Notes under the pieces: model-generated
Told to the model about the DNA's origin: nothing
Seen by the model: the letters and a program-made list of their open reading frames with translations, nothing else
Database searches by the model: none
Source: Halorhabdus rudnickae
GTDB taxonomy: Archaea; Halobacteriota; Halobacteria; Halobacteriales; Haloarculaceae
DNA: 64,000 bases
Reading direction: 5' to 3'
NCBI RefSeq assembly: GCF_900880625.1
Contig: NZ_CAAHFB010000004.1
Coordinates: forward strand, 62,001 to 126,000
Shown: positions 27,291 through 36,231 of the stretch, piece by piece
Position numbering within the stretch: position 1 is the stretch's first letter
How the letters are laid out: every line of letters starts with the position of its first letter
Program-made: the position numbers and the translations under genes

Positions 27291-28107
27291 TAAAATTGTA
27301 TTTGGATATGATTGGTCAATCCAATGTGACCGAATGCTACGTTCTAGTAGATACCGTGGTGTCTGATTACACGTCACGAAACCGACCCCGATTCTGCCGC
27401 TGCTACTACGCTAGGGTATCTTCTTTATGTGACAACTCAAAATCATCACCCCTCAGTTTCTACCTTTGCCAACCATTGTCTTGGCACTTTTCTTCATACG
27501 ACAGCAGTAGATCAAAGCTTAGACCCAGAGATGTCTACTGGCGAGCAATCGAAAGTAAAGTAGAGTGGGGTGGGTGGGGGGTGGGGGAAAGTGGGCACCT
27601 AACGGTGCCACATCTAACGTGTTCGTAGCCATGTGTAAAAAACCATCGGCCGCATTATCACTATTGATTCTATCCAGCGGGACGGAAATCCAGAATAGAC
27701 GATCCAATTTCCAGTAGGGATACTCACGTACTAGTGGACGGATTGATGGTGAAACGGGGAGACTGCCCCGTGGCAGAGTACTCGGAGTAAGGATGTTAGC
27801 CCGTCCGACCCAGGTAAGCTCTCGATGAACCGACCGGACAACCGCTCCCTTCTGGCTCGTCTACACTGTTGATTTTGGCGATCCTGGCGACGATTGCCAT
27901 CCTGTTGTCGATCGTCGTTGTGTCCTGAGCCGTCCCGTGGGGGACGCAAAACCCGGTGGATTTCTCCCGACTGGCTTTTGGTTCGTCCGGACAGGGCCCC
28001 AGCATGCGACTTGGAGTCAATGCCGGCGTTGGCGTGTGTGGCTCAACCCGATCGGTGACGATCCGCCGAGCGCGAGCGATCTACGTGTACGCTTGGCAAG
28101 GCCGTAC
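27291..28107. other. Gene-poor right margin of the island
   Basis: About 800 nt without a supportable gene. It includes the G-rich tract at 27567-27594. Near 27865-27930 a hydrophobic frame (LLILAILATIAILLSIVVVS) can be read on the plus strand, but it has no start codon and is closed by a stop 25 codons upstream, so it may be the end of a decayed small membrane protein gene. Confidence 0.4.
27567..27594 (+). other. G-rich tract, predicted G-quadruplex motif
   Basis: Five runs of three or more G (4, 3, 6, 5 and 3) separated by T, T, T and AAAGT. This meets the usual G-quadruplex pattern with very short loops. It lies near the right edge of the island. Confidence 0.7.
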
Positions 28108-28935
28108 TCACTGGTCTTTCGGTCCCCTGACAGTCAGGACGGGTACGTCGGCCGTCCGGATCAGTTTCTCCGTGACGCCACCGAAGAGGTAGCGATCGAG
28201 GCTGGTCCGGCCGTGGGTCCCGAGCACGATCAGGTCTACCCGTTCCGCTGTGGCGTATTCACGGATTGTTTCCGGGATCGAACGGCCGTGGACGACGGCG
28301 GTCGAGACTTCGGGAACGCGTCTGCGAGCGGTCGACGCGGCTGACTCGACGGCCCGTTCGGCCATTTCCTCGCGGCGCTCGCGTTCGGCCGACGGGTGGA
28401 TGTTGCCGTCCGGCCTGGGCTTCTCGACGACGGACAGTGTCGACAGCGGGGCGTCTGCCGTTTCGGCCAGTGCCACCCCGACTTCGAGGGCCGCCGCCGC
28501 AGACTGGCTCCCGTCGGTCGGCACCAGCACCCGGCGGTATGGATAGCGCAACTCGGCGTCGGGACAGGCGGTGAGGACTGGCACGTCGGCGAGTCGCATG
28601 ACTTTGGCCGTGACACTTCCCAGCAAGAGTCGTTCCAGCCCGGTGCGGCCGTGGGTCGGCATTACGATCAGGTCGACGTTGTCCTCCTCTGCGTACTCGA
28701 GTATCTCCCGGTAAGGTCGTCCCTCCCGGAGGACTGTCTCGCTATCGAGACCCCGATCGCGGATACGGTCGGCAGCCAGATCGAGAACCTCCCGTCCCGG
28801 ATACTCCCCGTCGGCGTCCCCGACGGTCAGGACGTGGACGCTCGCGTCGTGGTCCGCAGCCAGATCCAGGGCGTGTTCTAAAGTCGCTGTCGCGCCCGCG
28901 CTACCGTCCGTCGGGAACAAGATCCGCTCGATCAT
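28108..28935 (-). CDS. Tandem universal stress protein (two UspA domains)
   Basis: 275 aa from the ATG at 28935 (MIERILFPTDGSAGATATLE); a start at 28962 adds nine residues that do not fit the fold. Two Usp domains: the first ends with MPTHGRTGLERLLLGSVTAK, the second begins RRVLVPTDGSQSAAAALEVG and ends with LGTHGRTSLDRYLFGGVTEK. Both keep the ATP-binding G-x2-G-x9-G pattern. Cytoplasmic; precise role unknown. Confidence 0.92.
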   Translation of the reverse strand: MIERILFPTDGSAGATATLEHALDLAADHDASVHVLTVGDADGEYPGREVLDLAADRIRDRGLDSETVLREGRPYREILEYAEEDNVDLIVMPTHGRTGLERLLLGSVTAKVMRLADVPVLTACPDAELRYPYRRVLVPTDGSQSAAAALEVGVALAETADAPLSTLSVVEKPRPDGNIHPSAERERREEMAERAVESAASTARRRVPEVSTAVVHGRSIPETIREYATAERVDLIVLGTHGRTSLDRYLFGGVTEKLIRTADVPVLTVRGPKDQ

Positions 28936-28971
28936 ACCGGCAAGTACAGCCGCCACTCGCAAAAGCCTACC

Positions 28972-30069
28972 TCAGAACGCGCGGTCGTACTGGGCCGGGA
29001 CGCGGACTCGATCCAGCGCGTCGAGTTCGGCCGCTGCACGGAGCGTGAAGTACGGATCCCGGAGGTGTTCGCGGCCAACGATCGCCAGATCGGCCCGGCC
29101 GTTTTCGATCAGTTGACTCGCTTGCTGGGGCGTTGTAATCGCACCGACCGCACCGACACGCAACGACGCCGGCGTCGACTCTTGGATGCGCTCGGCATAC
29201 GGTACCTGATAGCCCGGTCCGGCGTCGGCAGGGGAGGAGTCCGGCGCGATGCCACCCGCACTCACGTCGATCAGATCGACGCCGGCCGCGGCGAGGTCGC
29301 CGGCCAGCCGGACTGATTGCTCCAGCGTCCAGGACTCCCGGTCGTCGAACCAGTCCGTCGCGGAGATTCGGACGAACACGGGCTTGTCGTCGGGCCAGAC
29401 TGCCCGGACGGCCGCGACGACTTCCCGGAGCAGTCGCGTCCGGTTCTCGAAGTCCCCGCCGTACTCGTCGGTGCGGTCGTTGATGACCGGCGAGAGGAAC
29501 TCGTGGAGCAGATACCCGTGGGCCGCGTGCACCTCAGCGATCTCGAAACCGGCTTCGAGCGCGTTCTCGGCACCCGACCGGAACGACTCGACGACGTCCT
29601 CGATGTCCGTTTGGTCCATACGGCGGTGGGGTGGTGCCGGTTCGTCGTATGGCCAGGGCGTCCCGCTCGGGGCGATCGTTTCCCAGCCGCCGGCGTCCGG
29701 CTGGACGGGCTCGCTTCCCTCCCAGGGTCGGCTCTTGGACGCCTTCCGGCCGGCGTGGGCGAGCTGGATCGCGGGAATCGAGCCCTGCTCGGAGATGAAC
29801 TCCGTGATCGGCTGCCAGGCTTCGACGTGCTCGCCCGACCAGATCCCGGTGTCTTCCGGGGAGATGCGGCCCCGCGGTTCGACGGCCGTCGCCTCGCTCA
29901 TGACGACGCCCGCGCCACCGACGGCCCGACTGCCGAGGTGGACGCGGTGCCAGTCGGTCGGTACACCGTCGCGGTCCTCGACGGAGTACTGGCACATCGG
30001 TGAGACCATCACGCGATTGGGGGCGGTCACGTCACGCATTTTGAGCGGCGAGAAGAGGTCCGATGTCAT
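28972..30069 (-). CDS. NADH:flavin oxidoreductase, old yellow enzyme family (YqjM-like)
   Basis: 365 aa FMN-binding TIM barrel. Seen: SPMCQYS with the class-specific active-site Cys, 'LGSRAVGGAGVVMSEATAVE', HAGRKASKSRPW, EVHAAHGYLLHEFLSP (His pair that binds the substrate carbonyl) and NDRTDEYGGDFENRTRLLRE. The C-terminal FMN-phosphate site is 'NGRADLAIVGREHLRDP'. It reduces activated alkenes with NAD(P)H in the cytoplasm; the physiological substrate is unknown. The stop lies 36 nt before the tandem Usp gene on the same strand. Confidence 0.92.
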   Translation of the reverse strand: MTSDLFSPLKMRDVTAPNRVMVSPMCQYSVEDRDGVPTDWHRVHLGSRAVGGAGVVMSEATAVEPRGRISPEDTGIWSGEHVEAWQPITEFISEQGSIPAIQLAHAGRKASKSRPWEGSEPVQPDAGGWETIAPSGTPWPYDEPAPPHRRMDQTDIEDVVESFRSGAENALEAGFEIAEVHAAHGYLLHEFLSPVINDRTDEYGGDFENRTRLLREVVAAVRAVWPDDKPVFVRISATDWFDDRESWTLEQSVRLAGDLAAAGVDLIDVSAGGIAPDSSPADAGPGYQVPYAERIQESTPASLRVGAVGAITTPQQASQLIENGRADLAIVGREHLRDPYFTLRAAAELDALDRVRVPAQYDRAF

Positions 30070-30228
30070 CTTGGCGGGCTTGGAGAGCGGGACGGAAGTA
30101 CGTCCCGACTCGACCGTCAGATCGGTCTTCTTCGTCGCTTGAGAGCTCGTCTGTCCCGCCTCGGTCTATATTTGGCAACAATTGGCATCCAAGGAAGATT
30201 TACAAGGCCTCGCCCGCGACCGATAGAC

Positions 30229-30852
30229 ATGGCCGCATACGGCCGGCCGACGTTGCGCGACTTGTTCGATGATTCTCCGACGCCGCACATCGCCCACCCA
30301 CCGCGGACACACCACCGCGATTTCTACCTGGCGACCGACGGTTCCTTCCGGGGTTCCGAGGGCGGACTCGGCGTCGTGATCGAGACCCGGGATGGCGAGC
30401 GCGTCGCTCGTCTATCGGTGCCCGACGTGGTTCCCGACAACAACGTCGCGGAGTATCGGGCGCTACACCTCGGGTTGGACGTACTCGCTGCGCGGGCACC
30501 TCGTGACTCGCGGGTGGGTGTCCTCGTCGACCACGATGAACTGGCCGGCAACGTCAACGCGGCGAAACTGGCCGCACGACACCCCGACAACGAGCCGCCA
30601 CATCGGTTTTCGGTCCCACCGACCGCTCGGCATCACTGGCGAGGGATCCGGGCACGTATCTGTGGGTTTGCGTCCCTGCGAGCGGCCCGGATCGACGGTG
30701 GCGTCAACCCCGCACACCCGCTGGCGAACTCGCCCGCCGAATACGCACACGTCAACTACGAGTCCGACCGGTGTCTCCGACCCGAACCGCCACAGAACGG
30801 TGACCAGCGCATTCCGCCGCCATCGCGTGCTGACCGGCCGGCCGACGACTGA
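30229..30852 (+). CDS. RNase H-like protein
   Basis: 207 aa from the ATG at 30229 (MAAYGRPTLRDLFDDSP). An RNase HI fold is visible: 'FYLATDGSFRGSEGGLGVVI' with the first Asp, DNNVAEYRALHLGLDVLAA with the Glu, and VGVLVDHDELAGNVN with the third acidic residue. The usual final Asp cannot be identified with certainty ('NSPAEYAHVNYES' takes that place). It would cleave RNA in RNA-DNA hybrids if active. An extended frame from 30139 has a basic N-terminus unlike haloarchaeal proteins. Confidence 0.78.
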   Translation: MAAYGRPTLRDLFDDSPTPHIAHPPRTHHRDFYLATDGSFRGSEGGLGVVIETRDGERVARLSVPDVVPDNNVAEYRALHLGLDVLAARAPRDSRVGVLVDHDELAGNVNAAKLAARHPDNEPPHRFSVPPTARHHWRGIRARICGFASLRAARIDGGVNPAHPLANSPAEYAHVNYESDRCLRPEPPQNGDQRIPPPSRADRPADD

Positions 30853-30893
30853 TCATTTCGAGATAGCCAATTAGCCAAATTGGTAATATTAAT

Positions 30894-31049
30894 ATGAATG
30901 GCACAGACTCAACAGACATTCAATTTGCCCCTGAGTCCGAGTGGAATGATAATCCGGTACTGACAGAGTTCGCTGGCGACGGTCCACTCTATCGGCAACA
31001 AAGTGTGGAATTAGACGAGACAAAACCAGACGAAAATAGTGAAAGTTAA
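30894..31049 (+). CDS. Small acidic hypothetical protein (51 aa)
   Basis: 51 codons starting MNGTDSTDIQFAPESEWND and ending DETKPDENSES. About a quarter of the residues are Asp or Glu, as expected of a real haloarchaeal protein. The AT-rich GGTAATATTAAT just before the ATG may be part of its promoter. The stop overlaps that of the convergent lipoprotein gene by 4 nt. No family recognised. Codon use is AT-rich compared with the surrounding genes, as in the convergent lipoprotein gene. Confidence 0.55.
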   Translation: MNGTDSTDIQFAPESEWNDNPVLTEFAGDGPLYRQQSVELDETKPDENSES

Positions 31050-31438
31050 CACGATTCTTCTTCGCTATGACTAAAGAAGCTTATGTCTTCTTCTTCGATC
31101 TCAGCGATTAGACTGGTACAACCCCCGCTTTTGATGGATATTTTCTCTTGTGCGTCGGAATTTCTCTTGCTCACGATAATGTTATACTCACCCGCTTCTT
31201 TTGTCCATCCTCCAGAAAGAACCGGTGGTCTTTCCGAAGTGGATATCTGAATATTAGAACTGTATACTCTCTCAGAATCATGATTGATCTGAAGGGTAAT
31301 GATTATATTTTCTCCCGTCTTGTTTATCAACGTAATTTCTTTCAGTATTGCATTCTCACTATCTTCGTTGTAGGTACAACCCGAGACTGGGACAACCAAT
31401 CCAGAGATTAACACTGTTATGAAAGACCGACGCTCCAT
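31046..31438 (-). CDS. Small lipoprotein of unknown function
   Basis: 130 aa beginning MERRSFITVLISGLVVPVSG, a Tat-like or Sec signal with lipobox PVSGC at residues 17-21. The mature part is beta-rich ('LINKTGENIIITLQINHDSE', 'GEYNIIVSKRNSD') and ends with an acidic EEEDISFFSHSEEES stretch and Cys. It resembles haloarchaeal lipoproteins with a single immunoglobulin-like domain. The low GC of this gene and its 51-aa neighbour suggests recent acquisition. Function unknown. Confidence 0.7.
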   Translation of the reverse strand: MERRSFITVLISGLVVPVSGCTYNEDSENAILKEITLINKTGENIIITLQINHDSERVYSSNIQISTSERPPVLSGGWTKEAGEYNIIVSKRNSDAQEKISIKSGGCTSLIAEIEEEDISFFSHSEEESC

Positions 31439-31733
31439 GTTTCATATTCAGGACTAATAATTAATCAATTCTTCTCAATAGGATCTGTTCCTGATTAGAC
31501 GATCGAACTACTCTGCTGTGGGGGTCTTTGTTCAGCATCGTCTTCCCTGACTGACTTCTAAATATTAAACTCACTCGGGGACGGATCGGGAGAGGTTCGG
31601 TTGTGACCATTCCCATTAGATATGACCCACACCGGTCGAAGACGATAGTCAAACCATCACTACTTCATGTGTTGGGCCTATACTCTTGCTCTCTTGACGG
31701 TCGGCGAACTCGAAAACAGCGATCGAAGCGCTA

Positions 31734-33989
31734 CTACCCTTCCTGCTGGGCGTCGACGACGGCGACGCCCGCCAGGTTGACGATGTCCTCAACGTCGTCG
31801 CCGCGCTGGATCACGTGCACGGGCCTGTCCATCCCGGCCAGCATCGGTCCCACCGCCCCGGCACCGGCGAGGTTCTGGAGGAGCTTGTAGGCGATGTTGC
31901 CCGCCTCCAGGCTCGGGAAGATCAGCACGTTCGCCGGGTCATCGAGGTCTGCAAAGTCGTAGGTGCCCGTTAGCGCGTCCCGGAGCAAGGCCGTATCGGC
32001 CTGCATCTCGCCGTCGACGGGGATGTCGACCGCCGGATCGTCCCGCAGTCGACGGGCGGCCTCCCGCGGGGCGTGGGTGTGCTCGTCGTCGACGCTGCCG
32101 AAGTCACTGTAGGACAGCAACGCGGCCCGCGGGTCGACGTTGAATCGCCGGGCGATTTCAGCCGTGTGGCAGGTGATTTCAGTCAGGACGTCGGCGTCAG
32201 GATCAGGGTTGACGGTCGCGTCCGCGACGAATATCACTCGATTCCGGAAGGTGAGCATGTACACGCCCGCGGCGTAGTCGGTGTCGGGCGCGGTACCGAT
32301 GACCTCAAGCGGTGGTCGCAGGGCCGAGGGATAGTGGTTGGTCGCACCGGTCAGCATGGCGTCGGCGTCGCCGGTCTCGACCATGACGCTGGCCAGGTAA
32401 TCGCCGTCCGCGAGCAGTTCACGAGCCTCCTTGCGCGTGACGCCCTTGCGCTTGCGAAGTTCGTACAGGCGGTCGGCGTATCGCTCGACATCCTCATCTT
32501 CGAGATCAACTACCGTCGGCTCGAAAGAGAGACCGAGTCGGTCTGCACTCGCCCGAATCCATTCTCTATCGCCGACGAGAATCGGCTCGGCGATCCCCCG
32601 ATCGACCAGTTGGTAGGCCGCTCGAACCATCGCGTCGTCGTTTCCTTCCGCCAAGACCACACGCTGAGGGTCGCTCTTTGCCTTGTTGAGGACGACTCGC
32701 ATCATCTCGCGGGACTTTCCCAGCCGTGCTTCCAGGGACTCGACGTAGGTGTCCAGGTCCGGGCTCTGACGTGCGGCCCCCGATTCGATGGCGGCCCTGG
32801 CGACCGCGGGGGCCACCTCGAAGAGGACCCGCGGGTCCAGTGGCTTGGGGATGACGTACTCGGGACCGAACTGGATAGGTTCGCCACCGTACGCGGAGAC
32901 GACCGCGTCCGGGACGTCTTCGCGGGCCAGCGCGGCCAGCGCCTCGGCAGCAGCGACTTTCATCTCTTCGTTGATGGTGCGGGCGCGAGCGTCCAGCGCC
33001 CCGCGGAAGATGAACGGGAATCCGAGGACGTTGTTGACCTGGTTTGGATAGTCCGATCGGCCGGTCGCGACGATCGTCGTCCCCTCGCCGGCCTCCGTGG
33101 CCGCGGCGTAGTCGATCTCCGGGTCCGGGTTGGCCATCGGGAAGACGATCGGATCCGCGGCCATCGAGGCGACCATACCCCGGTCGACGATCCCGCCGAC
33201 CGACAGCCCGACGAAGACGTCCGCGCCGGCCATCGCGTCGGCCAGATCGCCCGCTGGCCGGTCGCTCGCGAACTCGGCCTTGTATTCGTTGACGTCGCCG
33301 GCCGCGGCTCGATCCTCGGTCACGATCCCGCCTGAGTCGACCATTGTGATTCCCTCCTGTGGTACCCCCAGTGATTCGAAGAACCGCGCCGTCGCGATCG
33401 CGCTCGCCCCGGCCCCCGAAAACACTACATCGAGGTCGGCGAGATCTTTGGCGACGATGTCCGCCGCGTTGAGGAGGGCCGCACCAGAGATGATCGCCGT
33501 TCCGTGCTGGTCGTCGTGGAAGACCGGGATCGACAGCGACTCCTTGAGCGCTTCCTCGACGGTGAAACACGCCGGCGCGGCGATGTCCTCGAGATTGACA
33601 CCACCGAAGGTCGGTTCCAGTGCCTCGACGACGCTGATCATCTCCGCGGGGTCCTCAGCGTCGACTTCCAGATCGAAGACGTCGACGTCGGCGAAGCGTT
33701 TGAACAGCACACCCTTGCCTTCCATCACTGGCTTGGAGGCGAGCGGTCCGATGTCGCCCAGGCCCAGCGTCGCGCTGCCGTCCGAGACGACGGCGACGAG
33801 GTTCCCCTTCGAGGTATAGTCGAAGGCGTCGGTCGGGTCGGCGTCGATCTCCCGGCACGGGCCGGCGACTCCTGGCGAGTACGCCAGACTGAGGTCCCGC
33901 TGGGTGTTGGTCGGTTTGGTCGTGGCGATCTCGAGTTTCCCGGGTGGGTCACGTCGGTGATACTCGAGTGCGTCCTCTTCGAGTCCCAT
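31734..33989 (-). CDS. maeB: NADP-dependent malic enzyme fused to phosphotransacetylase-like domain (MaeB)
   Basis: 751 aa, the usual size of MaeB. N-terminal malic domain: 'LSLAYSPGVAGPCREI', 'GLGDIGPLASKPVMEGK', 'PVFHDDQHGTAIISGAALL'. NAD(P)-binding domain: VFSGAGASAIATARFFESLG, 'ALAALAREDVPDAV'. The C-terminal phosphate acetyl/butyryltransferase domain (about residues 425-745) starts 'KSDPQRVVLAEGNDDAM' and includes 'LLSYSDFGSVDDEHTHAPR'. It decarboxylates malate to pyruvate; the PTA part is normally regulatory (acetyl-CoA sensing) and not catalytic. It is divergent from ctaA. Confidence 0.94.
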   Translation of the reverse strand: MGLEEDALEYHRRDPPGKLEIATTKPTNTQRDLSLAYSPGVAGPCREIDADPTDAFDYTSKGNLVAVVSDGSATLGLGDIGPLASKPVMEGKGVLFKRFADVDVFDLEVDAEDPAEMISVVEALEPTFGGVNLEDIAAPACFTVEEALKESLSIPVFHDDQHGTAIISGAALLNAADIVAKDLADLDVVFSGAGASAIATARFFESLGVPQEGITMVDSGGIVTEDRAAAGDVNEYKAEFASDRPAGDLADAMAGADVFVGLSVGGIVDRGMVASMAADPIVFPMANPDPEIDYAAATEAGEGTTIVATGRSDYPNQVNNVLGFPFIFRGALDARARTINEEMKVAAAEALAALAREDVPDAVVSAYGGEPIQFGPEYVIPKPLDPRVLFEVAPAVARAAIESGAARQSPDLDTYVESLEARLGKSREMMRVVLNKAKSDPQRVVLAEGNDDAMVRAAYQLVDRGIAEPILVGDREWIRASADRLGLSFEPTVVDLEDEDVERYADRLYELRKRKGVTRKEARELLADGDYLASVMVETGDADAMLTGATNHYPSALRPPLEVIGTAPDTDYAAGVYMLTFRNRVIFVADATVNPDPDADVLTEITCHTAEIARRFNVDPRAALLSYSDFGSVDDEHTHAPREAARRLRDDPAVDIPVDGEMQADTALLRDALTGTYDFADLDDPANVLIFPSLEAGNIAYKLLQNLAGAGAVGPMLAGMDRPVHVIQRGDDVEDIVNLAGVAVVDAQQEG

Positions 33990-34093
33990 GAGTGAATCCT
34001 GTTAGCCAGTACCAAAAAGGATTGCCTGCCGATGGGAACGACCAACCGGCCGGAATGCGGGAGGCTAAGTGGGCCCCGTCCCAACCAGCGCGT

Positions 34094-34897
34094 ATGAATC
34101 GGCGGTTTCGCTATCTCGTCGCCGTCACAACGGCGTTCGTCTTCGCGACTATCCTCCTGGGGGTCGCGACGAAATCCTACGGCGCGGGGCTGGCCTGTCA
34201 GGCGCGCTGGCCGGTCTGTGATGGCGGTCTATTGAACCTCTTTCCTGAGTCGTTCCCGAGTTTCTTCGAGTGGATCCACCGCGTCGTCGCCGGCGTCGGC
34301 GGGCTGTTCATCGTCGGGTCGGCCATCGAAGCCTGGCGTCGGGGCGTCTCCCCGAAAATCCGAAACGCCCTGACAGTTGGCGCCCTGTTGACGCCCCTGC
34401 AGGTCGTCCTCGGCCAGCAGACGGTGGTCAACTTCACGTTTCCCGTCCTGACGGCCCACTTCTGGACGGCGTTTACGATCTTCGCCGCGTTCGCGTTCGC
34501 GCTGGTTGCGAGCTGGGCAGACGCGATCCGGACGGGTCATCTCAAAGTGGCTGCCGTCGTTGCGTTTGCACTCTTCCCCGTCCAGGTCCTGTTGACACCT
34601 CCCTTTATCAGCAGTTACACGCCAGTAATCCAGACGCTGCAGTACGCGGTCCTGCTCGTGCTCGTCCTCGCAGTGATCGCTCTGGTAGTCGTCGGCCGAC
34701 GGGCGTTCCCGGAGCGCTATCAGTCCGCTCCCGTGATCGCCATCGTCGCGCTCGTCCCGACGGTCTATCTCGGCCGACACTTACTCGCCGGGTCGACGGT
34801 CCATCGGGTGGCCTACCTGCTCGCCGGACTCGTCGTTTTCGCAGCACTCGCCATGAGTACGGCGGGCGTCTGGAAGCGCGAACACGTGGGCAACTGA
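34094..34897 (+). CDS. ctaA: Heme A synthase (CtaA/COX15 family)
   Basis: 267 aa from the ATG at 34094 (MNRRFRYLVAVTTAFVF); the longer frame from 33992 overlaps the divergent maeB promoter. Eight membrane segments are discernible. The signature includes 'GAGLACQARWPVCDGG' with the paired cysteines of the first extracytoplasmic loop, 'EWIHRVVAGVGGLF', 'GQQTVVNFTFPVLTAHFWTA' and a C-terminal 'VHRVAYLLAGLVVFAAL', giving heme-ligating histidines. It oxidises heme O to heme A for terminal oxidases. Confidence 0.9.
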   Translation: MNRRFRYLVAVTTAFVFATILLGVATKSYGAGLACQARWPVCDGGLLNLFPESFPSFFEWIHRVVAGVGGLFIVGSAIEAWRRGVSPKIRNALTVGALLTPLQVVLGQQTVVNFTFPVLTAHFWTAFTIFAAFAFALVASWADAIRTGHLKVAAVVAFALFPVQVLLTPPFISSYTPVIQTLQYAVLLVLVLAVIALVVVGRRAFPERYQSAPVIAIVALVPTVYLGRHLLAGSTVHRVAYLLAGLVVFAALAMSTAGVWKREHVGN

Positions 34898-34978
34898 CCG
34901 TTTCTGTCGTTGCGGTCGTACCCTCCACAATGTTTTCGAGCGCCAAATATAAATGCATCCTGACAGAATGGCTGCCCG

Positions 34979-36058
34979 ATGGAATCACTCGAACTCACTG
35001 TCCGCCTACTGGCAGGTGTCTTCCTGATACTGGCCAACGGCTTTTTCGTCGCGATCGAGTTCGCCCTGACTCGTGCTCGCCAGTACACTGAAGAGGAGTT
35101 CGTCGGTGACGGCACGAACGCCGGGCTTCGACGCGCCTGGGAGATGACCCAGGACCTCGAGATTTACTTGACGACCTGTCAGGTTGGGATTACGGCCTCC
35201 AGTATCGCTGTCGGGATCGTCGCCGAGCCGGCGCTGGCAGCCATCTTCGAGCCGATCTTCCACAACACGGTCCTGGCGTCGATCGGATCCGGTGGGATCA
35301 TTGCCTTTCTCATCATCAACCTCGTGCATCTGACTCACGGCGAGCAGACGCCGACGTACCTCGGTGTCGAACGCTCCCGGTGGGTCTCGAAGTACGGGGC
35401 GAGACCGCTGTACTGGTTCCACTGGCTCATCTCGCCGATCATCGCGCTGGGCGATGGCATCGCCAAATTCACGCTAAAGCTGTTCGGCGTCGAGATGACC
35501 GGCGCGTGGCTCGAAACCGAGGAGGACGTCATCGAGTCTCGGGCAGACCTGCGCAATCGCATCGGGTCGGCCCTCGAAGAAGGTGGCCTCACTGAGGAGC
35601 GCCGTGAGGAAGTCATGAACGCCCTGGCGATCGGCGAGCGACCCGTACGGGAAGTGATGGTCAACGCAGAGGAGGTCGTTGCGCTCTCGACGGCGGTCGA
35701 ACCCACGGAAAACTTTCGCCGGATGGAAGAGCACCCCCACACCCGCTACCCCCTGATCGGCGAGGAACTAACGGACTTCGAGGGGGTCGTCTACGTGCCG
35801 GTCCTGACGCGCCACCGTGAGGAACTCGCCGCGGAGAACGTCGACTTCGCCGAACTCGCCGCCCCGCCGATGACGCTCTCACCGGACGTCGACGTCAGCG
35901 ACGCCATCGATCAGTTTCAGGCCGAAAACCAGGAACTCGCCCTGGTACTCGAAGACGGCGAGGTCGTGGGTATGGTCACGGTGACGGACTTACTGGAATC
36001 TGTCATGGGCGACGTCGAGGATCCGATCGACACGCGATATCTCTCAGAACTCGAGTAG
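34979..36058 (+). CDS. CNNM/HlyC-CorC-type membrane protein with CBS domains
   Basis: 359 aa. The N-terminal DUF21/CNNM transmembrane domain has about four hydrophobic segments ('LLAGVFLILANGFFVAIEFA', 'YLTTCQVGITASSIAVGIV', 'GGIIAFLIINLVHLTHGEQT'). It is followed by a CBS pair (about 215-345): 'RPVREVMVNAEEVVALS' and 'ALVLEDGEVVGMVTVTDLLE'. No CorC_HlyC domain follows the CBS pair, as in many archaeal members. The family is linked to Mg2+/Co2+ transport; substrate not readable from the sequence. Confidence 0.87.
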   Translation: MESLELTVRLLAGVFLILANGFFVAIEFALTRARQYTEEEFVGDGTNAGLRRAWEMTQDLEIYLTTCQVGITASSIAVGIVAEPALAAIFEPIFHNTVLASIGSGGIIAFLIINLVHLTHGEQTPTYLGVERSRWVSKYGARPLYWFHWLISPIIALGDGIAKFTLKLFGVEMTGAWLETEEDVIESRADLRNRIGSALEEGGLTEERREEVMNALAIGERPVREVMVNAEEVVALSTAVEPTENFRRMEEHPHTRYPLIGEELTDFEGVVYVPVLTRHREELAAENVDFAELAAPPMTLSPDVDVSDAIDQFQAENQELALVLEDGEVVGMVTVTDLLESVMGDVEDPIDTRYLSELE

Positions 36059-36231
36059 TCAAAGCGGGCGCTTCGCCGATCGATCCGTTCGTCCCCAGAT
36101 TGCAGGTCCGGTGAATCCATATGCAATGGTATAGTGATATGTTTATTTCATAGAAACGTATTTGTCCGATCGATCTGTCTGGACACGTGACAGCCGACGC
36201 GACCGGCCCTCCACGTGAGATTTCCATCCCG

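Noticed and set aside
27731-28020. Small frames on both strands, including a hydrophobic stretch near 27900
   Set aside because: The hydrophobic frame has no start codon and the minus-strand frames lack promoter or family support.
32073-33335. Long open frame on the plus strand opposite maeB
   Set aside because: It lies wholly inside a well-supported gene on the other strand. GC-rich haloarchaeal genes leave long open antisense frames; there are no family motifs here.
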